Of a stretch of DNA of 64,000 bases, positions 42,792 to 52,431 are shown piece after piece. A program made the position numbers and the translations under genes. The notes under the pieces are model-generated. The model was not told the DNA's origin. It did not search any database and saw only the letters and a list, made by a program, of their open reading frames with translations. The number at the start of each line of letters is the position of its first letter. Positions within the stretch are counted from its first letter, which is position 1. The stretch is from Cycloclasticus sp. 46_120_T64 (GTDB lineage: Bacteria; Pseudomonadota; Gammaproteobacteria; Methylococcales; Cycloclasticaceae): assembly GCA_002162695.1 (NCBI GenBank), contig MAAM01000012.1, positions 49,411-113,410 on the forward strand, read 5' to 3'.

Positions 42792-44098
42792 TGGACATTA
42801 GAGAACCATTAGCCGAGCGTTTAAGGCCGAGTGTACTGGCCGACTTTGCGGGGCAAAATCACCTGTTATTACCCGGAAAGCCGCTGTATGAGGCGATTGA
42901 TAGCGGGCAATTACACTCGTTAATATTATGGGGGCCGCCAGGGGTAGGTAAAACCACCTTGGCGCGGATTATTGCACAGCAGGCTGAGGCGTGTTTTATT
43001 GCTTTATCGGCGGTTTTGGCGGGGGTTAAAGATATCCGCTCGGTGGTGGAAGATGCAAAAAGAAACCGCGCCGAAAAACAGCAACACACGATCTTGTTTG
43101 TCGATGAGGTTCATCGTTTTAACAAGGCGCAGCAAGATGCTTTTTTACCGCATGTTGAGGCTGGGGTGTTTACCTTTATTGGTGCGACCACCGAAAACCC
43201 CTCTTTTTCACTGAATAATGCGCTGTTGTCGAGGGCGCGAGTATATACCTTAAAACCTTTACAAACAGAAGATTTAGCGGGGATTCTGCATAAAGCACTG
43301 AACGATGTGCAACGAGGCTATGCGGCGGAATTTACCATTGATCCAGCGGCTACTGAGTTATTAATAAATGCGGCCGATTGTGATGCTCGGCGTTTATTGA
43401 ATTACCTAGAGCTTAGTGTGAGTTTAAGCCGTTCGGCTAAAAATACGCAGATCTCCAAGCTAACAGTTGAAGAGGTGATTAAAGACGGTTTGCGCCGCTT
43501 TGATAATCACGGCGAGGATTTTTATAACCAAATATCGGCCTTACATAAATCGGTGCGTGGTAGTGATCCCGATGCGGCGCTGTATTGGTTACGACGGATG
43601 CTCGATGGCGGCTGTGACCCCTTATACGTTGCGAGAAGAATCGTGCGCATTGCTTCGGAAGATATTGGCAATGCCGACCCACGTGCCTTACAAATAGCGT
43701 TGAATGCTTGGCAGGCGCAAGAGCGATTAGGCAACCCAGAAGGGGCTTTGGCATTAGCGCAGGCGATTACTTATTTAGCCTGTGCGGCGAAGAGCAATGC
43801 GGTGTATAAGGCGTTTAATACGGTGGGTGCGGTGATTAAAAGTAGCGGCAGTTTAGAGGTGCCATATCATTTACGTAATGCCCCCACTAAACTGATGAAA
43901 GACGAGGGTTATCATCAGGGGTATCGTTATGCTCACGACGAAGCGAATGCCTTTGCCGCCGGAGAAAACTATTTACCTGATGCCTTGTCGGGTCAGCAGT
44001 ATTACGAGCCGGTAGAACGGGGCCTAGAAATAAAAATATCCGATAAGCTGAGGCGTTTAAGACAGCTGAATAGGCAGGCGAGAAAAGGCGGCCGATAG
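42791..44098 (+). CDS. rarA: Replication-associated recombination protein A
   Basis: 'LAERLRPSVLADFAGQNHLL...LWGPPGVGKTTLARI'. Confidence 0.96.
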   Translation: MDIREPLAERLRPSVLADFAGQNHLLLPGKPLYEAIDSGQLHSLILWGPPGVGKTTLARIIAQQAEACFIALSAVLAGVKDIRSVVEDAKRNRAEKQQHTILFVDEVHRFNKAQQDAFLPHVEAGVFTFIGATTENPSFSLNNALLSRARVYTLKPLQTEDLAGILHKALNDVQRGYAAEFTIDPAATELLINAADCDARRLLNYLELSVSLSRSAKNTQISKLTVEEVIKDGLRRFDNHGEDFYNQISALHKSVRGSDPDAALYWLRRMLDGGCDPLYVARRIVRIASEDIGNADPRALQIALNAWQAQERLGNPEGALALAQAITYLACAAKSNAVYKAFNTVGAVIKSSGSLEVPYHLRNAPTKLMKDEGYHQGYRYAHDEANAFAAGENYLPDALSGQQYYEPVERGLEIKISDKLRRLRQLNRQARKGGR

Positions 44099-44146
44099 GC
44101 GTTAATCCCCTTATGTAAAGGGGGTATTTACCAAGAGGAGATAAAT

Positions 44147-44491
44147 ATGCATAAAATATTTACCGTAGCCGTTCTGCTTATGAGCGTGTTAATGGCTGGT
44201 TGCACCGTGGCCTTAGTGGGTGGCGCCGGTGTCGGGGGTTATGCCGCCGGTAAGGATGAACGTTCCTTAGGCGTGATATCGAGTGATATTTCAATTACTA
44301 CTCGGGTGAAGGCGACCTTAATTAAAGACGAGCAAATCGATGCTTTTGATATTGATGTAGATACCTATCGCGGCGTGGTAACGCTGCATGGGCATGTCAA
44401 TAATGCCGCGCAGCTCAGCCGAGCGATCAAACTTAGCAAAACGGTTAGTGACGTTAAAAAAATTATTTCCAAACTTATTATCATTAAATAA
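44147..44491 (+). CDS. BON-domain lipoprotein
   Basis: Lipobox 'LMAGC' and BON pattern 'DVDTYRGVVTLHGHVNNAAQLSRAIKLSKTVSDVKKI'. Confidence 0.85.
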   Translation: MHKIFTVAVLLMSVLMAGCTVALVGGAGVGGYAAGKDERSLGVISSDISITTRVKATLIKDEQIDAFDIDVDTYRGVVTLHGHVNNAAQLSRAIKLSKTVSDVKKIISKLIIIK

Positions 44492-44503
44492 ACAGAGATT
44501 CAT

Positions 44504-44980
44504 ATGAAAATTATCCTCATCATTGCGGTTATTGCCGGCATATTTTATTTATTACAGTATTATTCGGCGGGTGGTTCTAGTACCGTCACGGCCGAAAATA
44601 TTAAAGCCGGTGAGGTGTTCATGACGGATAACGCCAGTAAAGAAGGCGTCGTCACCACGACCAGTGGTTTGCAATACCTTGTTTTGCAACAAGGTACAGG
44701 TGATGTGCACCCATCGGCAAAAGACAAGGTTAAGGTTCATTATCATGGGACATTATTAGATGGCAGCGTATTCGATAGCTCGGTTTCTCGTGGTGAGCCG
44801 ATTAGTTTTGGCCTCAATCAAGTGATTAAAGGTTGGACGGAAGGCGTTCAATTGATGGTGGTGGGTGAAAAAACACGGTTCTTTATCCCGAGTGATTTAG
44901 CTTATGGCAAGCGCTCAGCGGGAGCCATTAAAGGAGGTTCTACGTTAATTTTTGAGGTCGAATTACTCGGAATTAACTAA
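44504..44980 (+). CDS. FKBP-type peptidyl-prolyl isomerase
   Basis: 'VKVHYHGTLLDGSVFDSSVSRGEPISFGLNQVIKGWTEGVQLM'. Confidence 0.95.
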   Translation: MKIILIIAVIAGIFYLLQYYSAGGSSTVTAENIKAGEVFMTDNASKEGVVTTTSGLQYLVLQQGTGDVHPSAKDKVKVHYHGTLLDGSVFDSSVSRGEPISFGLNQVIKGWTEGVQLMVVGEKTRFFIPSDLAYGKRSAGAIKGGSTLIFEVELLGIN

Positions 44981-45126
44981 GGAACCTCTGAGTAAGCCAT
45001 AAGTATTTATGTTTGCTGAAATAGCTTGAATTCAAGCAGCTTTAATCAGCGCTTCCCTAAATATTTGGACTATAGTTAATTCATTAATAATACATAAAAT
45101 TGAGAGTTGTATTATGAGGCTTAGCT

Positions 45127-45984
45127 ATGTCTGAAACGGGTGATAGCAAACAATCGAAAAAATTTCATATACCGGCTCAACCCGAGTTATTACGTTTGCT
45201 GCAAGGTGAGATTCAGCGAGATGTGCCGGATATGGATAGGATATCTGAGCTGATTAGTGAAGATGTGGCGATTTCAGCGGCGGTACTAAAAACGGTTAAC
45301 TCATCTTTTTTTGGGGTTAAATCCAAGGTGCTGTCGATTCAACACGCGTTGAATATGATGGGAGTCGATGCCACGATCGATGTGGTGATGGCACTCTCGT
45401 TAGAGCAATCTATGGGGGATTTGGTGGCCTTGCCGCGTTTTTGGGACTCGGCAAAAGATATTGCAAACCTGTGTGCTTTTATTGCCAAGAGACTTAATTT
45501 ACACGAACCTAGTCAAGCCTATACCCTAGGTTTGTTTCATGATGCCGGTATCCCATTGATGGCGTCACGCTTTGATGATTATTTGGATGCTTTGCAGCAA
45601 TCACAAGCGCTAGAGGATGAAAACTTTCAGGGTTTAACAACGGATTTTGAGGATGCTAAATACGATTGCAGCCACACCGATATGGGGTACATCCTGAGTC
45701 GTGAGTGGGGCTTACCTGATTGTATTCGTCAGGTGATCCGTCAACACCATGATTGTCGCGCCATGCTGACTAGTGCCAATCCAAAGAATGAACCATACGC
45801 AAAGTTAATGGCGGTTCTTAAGTTAGCGGAATGGGGTAGGGAGGAGTTCCGTCGAGGGCAACCGACAGCGGAGTGGACACGGATAAGCCCGCTGGTGCTT
45901 AACTTCCTGTATATGAGCGAGGAGGATGCCTTAGACTTGTTAGAGGGCATGAAAGAGGCGTTAATGGATACACAAGCTTATTGA
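45127..45984 (+). CDS. HDOD-domain protein
   Basis: 'AAVLKTVNSSFFGVKSKVLSIQHALNMMG' HDOD core. Confidence 0.9.
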   Translation: MSETGDSKQSKKFHIPAQPELLRLLQGEIQRDVPDMDRISELISEDVAISAAVLKTVNSSFFGVKSKVLSIQHALNMMGVDATIDVVMALSLEQSMGDLVALPRFWDSAKDIANLCAFIAKRLNLHEPSQAYTLGLFHDAGIPLMASRFDDYLDALQQSQALEDENFQGLTTDFEDAKYDCSHTDMGYILSREWGLPDCIRQVIRQHHDCRAMLTSANPKNEPYAKLMAVLKLAEWGREEFRRGQPTAEWTRISPLVLNFLYMSEEDALDLLEGMKEALMDTQAY

Positions 45985-46253
45985 TCAGACTCTTCCTGAG
46001 TTTGATTTTCTGTGGCAGCGCTGAGTTGATTCGGCTCGTTTTGTTGTTCTAAGGCTAGCGCCGCGCGCTCCGCCTTAGAGACATATTTTGGTTTACTGCT
46101 GGGGTTGAGTTTGGCCTTGGCTTTTTTTAGTCTTTTACTAAAAAGGTTCTGTATTTTTTTCTGTCGGTTCATCACGGGCTCGGAGTTGGTGGTCGAGCTT
46201 ACTAGGGTTTTAATCAACCCTAGTAAGTCAAATAATGGCTGTGATACCGATCG

Positions 46254-47669
46254 TTAGGCTGTTTGTGCGGACACCTTTAAAATAGTATCAACCATTTGTT
46301 CTAGATGGGTGATGGTGTTGCACTCTTTGACGATATTACAATAAGGTTTGTATTTTAGCATTTCCGAGTCACCGGTTCCCCAGAAACTTTCCATCTCAGG
46401 GGTTAACCAAATAACCCGCTTGGCGCGTTGATATAACAGCTTCATCACCTCGGTTTGAGGCGCTAAATTGTTATTACGCGCATCACCTAAAATAATAACC
46501 GTGGTTTTATTGTCGATCTTATCCATATAATCATTTTTCAGATCGAGCAGGGTGTTGCCGTAGTCTGAACCACCCATGCCAAAATCATTGGTGATTTTTT
46601 CGACCGCTTGTTGTACTGGGTATTGATCAAAAATATCATTCACTTCAATCAGTGAATTGGTAAATACGCAGGTGTCGATTCGATCGAGTACGTCACTTAG
46701 GCTATATAAAAATAATAATAAAAAGCGTGAATAAGACGATACCGAGGGGCTAATGTCACAGAGCGCAAGAATACGGGGTTTTTCAATGACCTTCGATTTC
46801 CAGAAGATGTTGAACATCACACCATCGAAGGCGACGTTACTGCGCAAGGTCTTGCGGAAGTCGAGCTGGCCTCGGTCTTTACGTTTACGCTTCTTCGAGT
46901 GCATGCTACTTAAGCGTTTAGCCATTTTTTGCACGATTTTAACCATCACTTCGAAGTCACGCTTTTCAATATTCGATAAGCGGCTGCTCTTAAGGAATTC
47001 CTCATGAATGGTTTGCGAGGCGGTTTTGCCGAACATTGATAATTGTTGTTCAACAAAGTTACGGACCTCTTGGAAGAGGTACTTTTGTCCCGTACGTAGT
47101 TGGCCCGACAAGGCGCGTTCAGCGGGGCAATCACCTTTGCCAAGAGAGGTGATTTCCTTGTTGAGCTCACGTAGGCCCATTTCATTCATTATTTTTTGGG
47201 TGTTGATCCCTTTTTGAGTGAATAACCAAATGTCGGTAATATTTGCTTTACGTGCGGCTTTTTTCATCGTTTGCGCAAGTTCGGCTTTATCATTACGTAA
47301 TAACATTTTAGCGAGCTCAAGGTCGCCCTTGTACTCTGCTGGTGCCTGTTCTTGCTCTGCTGCTTGTTGTTCGCCGGCCGGTGGTTGCTCTGCTTGCTGC
47401 TCGGTTTTGTCGGTGGTGCTCGGTTGCGGTTTGAGTAGTGAGGTATTCTGAAATGCATCAAAAGCAAAAAACTGTTCGAAACATTCGTACAGTTTTTCTT
47501 TTTCCTCGGTTGTTTTGGCGAGTGACAGCGCGAGAGCATCCCTTAAGATGCCTCGATCGCGATAACCTACCAACTCGACGGTTTTGCTGGTTTCAATGCT
47601 ATCGGCAACCGATATATTAACGCCAGCTGAGCGTACGACTTTAAAAAAATCTTCCAGCGTTTGCTGCAT
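46254..47669 (-). CDS. VWA-domain (CoxE-like) protein
   Basis: 'ILALCDISPSVSSYSRFLLLFLYSL' VWA-like; paired with MoxR ATPase. Confidence 0.85.
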   Translation of the reverse strand: MQQTLEDFFKVVRSAGVNISVADSIETSKTVELVGYRDRGILRDALALSLAKTTEEKEKLYECFEQFFAFDAFQNTSLLKPQPSTTDKTEQQAEQPPAGEQQAAEQEQAPAEYKGDLELAKMLLRNDKAELAQTMKKAARKANITDIWLFTQKGINTQKIMNEMGLRELNKEITSLGKGDCPAERALSGQLRTGQKYLFQEVRNFVEQQLSMFGKTASQTIHEEFLKSSRLSNIEKRDFEVMVKIVQKMAKRLSSMHSKKRKRKDRGQLDFRKTLRSNVAFDGVMFNIFWKSKVIEKPRILALCDISPSVSSYSRFLLLFLYSLSDVLDRIDTCVFTNSLIEVNDIFDQYPVQQAVEKITNDFGMGGSDYGNTLLDLKNDYMDKIDNKTTVIILGDARNNNLAPQTEVMKLLYQRAKRVIWLTPEMESFWGTGDSEMLKYKPYCNIVKECNTITHLEQMVDTILKVSAQTA

Positions 47670-47674
47670 GAGGT

Positions 47675-48616
47675 TTACTCCTTATGCGCCTTTTTAATAA
47701 AGCTACTGATTTGGCCGCTGACCGCCTCGATGTCTTCTTCAAATTTTAGAATAACATTTAAGGTTTCTTTTACCACGTCACTGTCTAGGTGTTCGGTGTG
47801 TAGTAATAACAGTGTTTTTGCCCAGTCAATGGTTTCTGAAATAGACGGGACTTTCTTGATGTCTAGTTCACGAATTTGCTGCACGAAGGAAACGACCTCA
47901 TGCCTTAAATTTTCAGATAAGTTGGGCACACGAGAATTAAGAATTCTGCGTTCGAGTTTTTCATCTGGGAAATCAATATGTAGGTGTAAACAACGGCGTT
48001 TTAGCGCATCACTCATTTCGCGGGTGTTATTACTGGTGAGGAAGACTAGCGGTTTAATTTTTGCGCCGAGGGTGCCGAGCTCTGGAATTGAGACTTGGAA
48101 TTCAGCGAGAATTTCAAGCAAAAAGGCTTCAAACTGCTGATCTGATTTATCAATTTCATCAATCAATAAAACGCAGCCGTGTTCTTCTTGTAAGGCTCTA
48201 TATAAAGGACGAGGTTCTAAAAATCCTTCGGAAAAGAAAAGATCATCATGACTTTCTAATTTCGCCATCGATTCACGCAGGCCAGTCGCGCCATCAAGCA
48301 CTTCGCTGAGTTTATCCTTCAGTAATTGGGTGTATAACAATTGCTTGCCGTACTTCCATTCGTAGAGTGCTTTTGATTCATCGAGCCCTTCGTAACACTG
48401 TAAACGCACCAAGGGAACCCCTAGAATTTCGGCGGTTGTTTTGGCCAGTTCGGTTTTACCAACACCGGCGGGGCCTTCAACCATAATCGGTTTTTGTAGG
48501 TTATACGCGATATAGGTGCAAGTGGCGATTTGCGAATTACAGATATAATTGTGTTCTTCAAATTGCTGTTGAATATCTTCAACAGATTGAAAGGTGTTTT
48601 CGTATAAATCTTTCAT
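47675..48616 (-). CDS. MoxR-family AAA+ ATPase
   Basis: 'MVEGPAGVGKTELAK...LLIDEIDKS' Walker A/B. Confidence 0.92.
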   Translation of the reverse strand: MKDLYENTFQSVEDIQQQFEEHNYICNSQIATCTYIAYNLQKPIMVEGPAGVGKTELAKTTAEILGVPLVRLQCYEGLDESKALYEWKYGKQLLYTQLLKDKLSEVLDGATGLRESMAKLESHDDLFFSEGFLEPRPLYRALQEEHGCVLLIDEIDKSDQQFEAFLLEILAEFQVSIPELGTLGAKIKPLVFLTSNNTREMSDALKRRCLHLHIDFPDEKLERRILNSRVPNLSENLRHEVVSFVQQIRELDIKKVPSISETIDWAKTLLLLHTEHLDSDVVKETLNVILKFEEDIEAVSGQISSFIKKAHKE

Positions 48617-48723
48617 TTGTTAAATCCAGTTAATAGTCGTGTAGGCGAGCATAGATTTTATACTAGCCGGTTGTTAGTTAGATATCTTAGTTGTAAAAAT
48701 ATCTCTGTTTTGTACGTGAGCTG

Positions 48724-49842
48724 TTACAGGGTTTTCTTGGCGAAATAACGCTGCGCTAAATTCTTTTGTTTGGCGGTATTGGCTGTTTTGGCGATATTAA
48801 CCAGTACCTCAATATCGTTCATTAAGTACTTAATCGACTTGCTTAAAAACACCGTCGAATCAAGCTGTTTAATCTCGTCAATAAATTGTTCTACCAATAA
48901 GCGTGTGACGATTATAAATGACACCGGCTCAAATGGCAGATTAGTTTGTGCTAATTGTCGCGCGGCTTGGTTAGCCAGCACCGAGACGGAATCGATGATT
49001 GATAATAATAAACCGAATTGTTCAGGTTTTAATGCGTTGGGATCAAATTTGACCAGCTTATCTAGCAGTGCTTGCATCGCACCTGCCAGCGGAGACAACA
49101 TTAAAATATCTTCGTGTTCACGAAAAGGTTTAGATATCGTGTCGAACGCTTGGCCTTTTTGTCCCAAGATATGCGAGGCGGGTATCCGGCAATTATCTAG
49201 TTTAAGCCCGCAATGAGAGCTGGGTTTTAAAGCATCAAAACCGCTCATTGGCAAAATCGTTAAACCGGCGGTATCTTTAGGCACGATAAAGGCGGTAAAT
49301 TGTTTACGTTCAGCCACCACATCGGTAATCGCCAAGATGATAAAAATATCGGCAACGGGGCCGTTGCTAATATAGGTTTTTTCGCCGTTAAGCAGGTAAT
49401 CACCAGCTTCTTGCTGTGCGTGTGTGGTTAAGCGTTTAGGGTGCGCGCCGGCTCCCGGTTCGGAAATGGAGAGCGCACATAAGCCGTGACCGCTGAGTAA
49501 GCTGCTTAAATAATTTTCATGAATGTGTTCATTATCAGCCTTAATCAGTATCTCTATTAAGGCTTGTTGCATCACCCAAGTCATACCCAAGCCTGGGCAG
49601 GCAGATATCTGAGTGAGGGCTTTAGCCGCTTGCGCAATGGCTAGCTGGCTGCTTTGTTGGCCGCCGAGTGATTCATTTAAGCCGGGTAATAGGAGTTTTT
49701 TTTCGGCTAAGCGTTGCCATAGGCGAGTCGGAAAGCAGCCGTCAGGCATCGATAAGAGCTCGGGTTCTTCGATTAAAAGCGTTGTTAGTGCATGCGATAA
49801 CGAGGTATCTTCGAGCGCGCTGTTAGCTGCAGGGTAACTCAT
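48724..49842 (-). CDS. Acyl-CoA dehydrogenase family protein
   Basis: 'ALSISEPGAGAHPKRLTT...DYLLNGEKTYISNGPVADIFIILA'. Confidence 0.88.
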   Translation of the reverse strand: MSYPAANSALEDTSLSHALTTLLIEEPELLSMPDGCFPTRLWQRLAEKKLLLPGLNESLGGQQSSQLAIAQAAKALTQISACPGLGMTWVMQQALIEILIKADNEHIHENYLSSLLSGHGLCALSISEPGAGAHPKRLTTHAQQEAGDYLLNGEKTYISNGPVADIFIILAITDVVAERKQFTAFIVPKDTAGLTILPMSGFDALKPSSHCGLKLDNCRIPASHILGQKGQAFDTISKPFREHEDILMLSPLAGAMQALLDKLVKFDPNALKPEQFGLLLSIIDSVSVLANQAARQLAQTNLPFEPVSFIIVTRLLVEQFIDEIKQLDSTVFLSKSIKYLMNDIEVLVNIAKTANTAKQKNLAQRYFAKKTL

Positions 49843-50016
49843 ATTGAACTTATCTCCATTGTTAAGTCAATAATAATGACAGATGTGATTCTGTAATGCC
49901 AGCCAAGCGCTTGCTAGCTACGATGAAGCGATAGGCTTGGTAAGAGGGTGGTTCAATATTTGAGCAAGAATAAGGCATGATACTAACAATAACAGGTCTA
50001 TTTTAAGGGGTTTAAG

Positions 50017-50913
50017 ATGAACTTTTTAATAACGGGTGGTACGGGCTTAATTGGTTCGGCCTTATGTCGCCGCTTATTGGCCGATAAACACCATATTGTG
50101 ATTTTAAGCCGTCGGCCCGAGCAGGTTATACCGCCAGTCTTAGCGGTCCAGCAATTACAACATATCAGCAAGGAGCTGGTTTTTGATGTGGTGATCAACC
50201 TAGCCGGTGAGGCGATCGCCGATAAACGTTGGAGTGAGTCACAAAAACAACTTATATCCTCTAGCCGCTTCAATATCAGCCAAGGCTTAATTGACTATTT
50301 GAAAGGTACTGAAGAAAAACCAAAATTGCTAATTAGCGGTTCGGCAATTGGTTATTACGGGTTGGGTATAGACGATTCTGACGTTGACGAAGAGGCCGCT
50401 GGTGATAACAGTTTTTCTAGCCAGCTATGTCAGCAATGGGAATCTATTGCCTTGCAAGCGGAGGCGTTGGGGATTCGCTGTTGTTTATTGCGTACGGGTA
50501 TCGTATTGGCGAAGGACGGTGGGGCACTGGCTAAGCTGTTGCCGGTGTTTAAAATGGGCCTGGGGGGAAGGATCGGCAGCGGTAAACAATGGATGCCGTG
50601 GATTCATTTAGATGATTTAGTTGGCATTATCTTGCATTGTATTGAAAAGCCTACGCTTCGTGGGGCTATCAATGGCACCGCGCCTGCACCCGTCAGTAAT
50701 GAGGTATTTGTGAGGGCGTTGGCAACAGCGCTTAAGCGACCTTGCATATTGCCAGTGCCGGCGTTGCTGATAAAATTATTGATGGGGCAAATGGGCGAGG
50801 AGTTATTACTCTCCGGGAAGAAGGTCATGCCGAAAAAAGCCCTTCAATCAGCTTATAAATTCCAATACGAGTCATTAGACGCCGCCTTATTGAATATAAT
50901 ATCAAGCGGATAA
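50017..50913 (+). CDS. TIGR01777-type NAD-dependent epimerase
   Basis: 'MNFLITGGTGLIGSALCRRL...VINLAGEAIADKRWSESQKQ'. Confidence 0.92.
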   Translation: MNFLITGGTGLIGSALCRRLLADKHHIVILSRRPEQVIPPVLAVQQLQHISKELVFDVVINLAGEAIADKRWSESQKQLISSSRFNISQGLIDYLKGTEEKPKLLISGSAIGYYGLGIDDSDVDEEAAGDNSFSSQLCQQWESIALQAEALGIRCCLLRTGIVLAKDGGALAKLLPVFKMGLGGRIGSGKQWMPWIHLDDLVGIILHCIEKPTLRGAINGTAPAPVSNEVFVRALATALKRPCILPVPALLIKLLMGQMGEELLLSGKKVMPKKALQSAYKFQYESLDAALLNIISSG

Positions 50914-50944
50914 ATGCAGATTTTAATGAACAGCGGGTAGCCCT

Positions 50945-51589
50945 ATGCAACTAATATCAATCAACACCTCCTTACCAAAAACCATTGAACATAATGGTAA
51001 GGAGCTACTTAGCGGTATTTTTAAACAGCCGGTAACGGGCTCGGTATTTGTCAGTAAAAAGAACCTACAGGGCGATGGCCAAGCGGATCTATCAAACCAT
51101 GGCGGGGAGCATAAGGCGGTGTATGGGTTTTCTTGCGATCACTATGGGTATTGGCGTGAAGCTTTGCAAACCGAAGAGCTACCCTTAGGTGCGTTTGGCG
51201 AAAACCTAAGTATCACTAAGCTTGATGAGCGGCAGTTACATATTGGTGATCAGCTGAGTATCGGTGAACTGGTTCTAGAGGTGAGTCAGCCGAGAGTGCC
51301 TTGTTATAAACTGGGCATTGCCTTGAAAAATAAGAATGCACCTCAAATGTTCATTAATACCTATGCAACCGGGGTGTATTTTAGGGTTAAGCAGGAAGGT
51401 TTTATCAGCACGGGTGATACCGTTGAATTGATAAAAAAGTCGCCGCATTCGTTAAGCGTACACGACTTATTCAGGGCGTATTTTGATAAGAGCTTAACGA
51501 ATGCCGAGGACATACTGGCTGCCGGGCTAGCCGTGCCTGAGTTAGCTCCAGAATGGCAAGAAAAGCTTGAAAAGCGTTTGCGGAAATAA
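50945..51589 (+). CDS. MOSC-domain protein
   Basis: 'GDGQADLSNHGGEHKAVYGFSCDHYGYWREAL...LPLGAFGENLS'. Confidence 0.92.
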   Translation: MQLISINTSLPKTIEHNGKELLSGIFKQPVTGSVFVSKKNLQGDGQADLSNHGGEHKAVYGFSCDHYGYWREALQTEELPLGAFGENLSITKLDERQLHIGDQLSIGELVLEVSQPRVPCYKLGIALKNKNAPQMFINTYATGVYFRVKQEGFISTGDTVELIKKSPHSLSVHDLFRAYFDKSLTNAEDILAAGLAVPELAPEWQEKLEKRLRK

Positions 51590-51658
51590 TTGATTTAGTT
51601 AGCGTTACTTATTACGAATAGCGCTGACAATACTAACCGCTGTAAATAATGGGATGGC

Positions 51659-52297
51659 TTAGCTTGTCGCGAGGATGCGTTCGGCATCTTGTAGGTCGGC
51701 CAGTGTATTGATGTTGGTGAAGTCTGCTAGATGATCGGAGCAGTTAACTTCAATCGCATTCTGCTCTTTAAACCAAGTGTTGAGCTTGCGGCCTCCACGC
51801 TGCAAATAAAGAGATAAGTTATCAGTCAGCGCTATGTTGATCAACGCAAAGGTGTTTTGCATGCGTTCGCCGTCGTGTGCGACGGCAATGAGGGCGTTAT
51901 TTTCTTCGATGGCTTGCGCAAGGCGCTCGCTGAGGGTGGTTGTGAGGAAGGGGCAGTCACAAGGTGTAATCAATAGGAATTGTGTGTTACAGGTGTGTAA
52001 ACCAGCGTGAATGCCGGCTAAGGGGCCTAGGCTACCGGGTAAAATATCGCTCACCAATGGGTAACCGAAGCTGGCGTACTCAGGGTCTGAGCTATTGGTG
52101 CTAATCAATATCTGATTGATATGCTGGCTCAAACTATCTAATAAGTATTGAATCATGGGTTTGCCGGCCAGTTTCATTAAACCTTTATCACCCGCTTGCA
52201 TGCGGCGGGATTGTCCGCCCGATAGCACGAGGGCCGACATTGATTGCGCTGGTCTTGGCGGGTTCATCGTTCGCACTTGAGGCTTATGGCTTAGCAT
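51659..52297 (-). CDS. mobA: Molybdenum cofactor guanylyltransferase
   Basis: 'ALVLSGGQSRRMQAGDKGLMKLAGKPMI'. Confidence 0.92.
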   Translation of the reverse strand: MLSHKPQVRTMNPPRPAQSMSALVLSGGQSRRMQAGDKGLMKLAGKPMIQYLLDSLSQHINQILISTNSSDPEYASFGYPLVSDILPGSLGPLAGIHAGLHTCNTQFLLITPCDCPFLTTTLSERLAQAIEENNALIAVAHDGERMQNTFALINIALTDNLSLYLQRGGRKLNTWFKEQNAIEVNCSDHLADFTNINTLADLQDAERILATS

Positions 52298-52374
52298 GAG
52301 GCATGATAAGCGTTTTAGTGACGGCGTCGAGCAATAGCTCAGTCTGCTATTTGTTCAGAATTCATTTTTCCAAT

Positions 52375-52409
52375 CATAAAACCGGCCGATATGAGTGGCC
52401 GGTTTTATG
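52375..52409 (-). terminator. Rho-independent terminator of rne
   Basis: CATAAAACCGGCC-N9-GGCCGGTTTTATG. Confidence 0.8.
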
Positions 52410-52431
52410 GGTGTGCAAGGCAACTGAGGCT

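Noticed and set aside
46254-48616. MoxR/VWA pair as a novel defence module
   Set aside because: A common chaperone-like pair in proteobacteria, in a core-gene neighbourhood; nothing points to defence.
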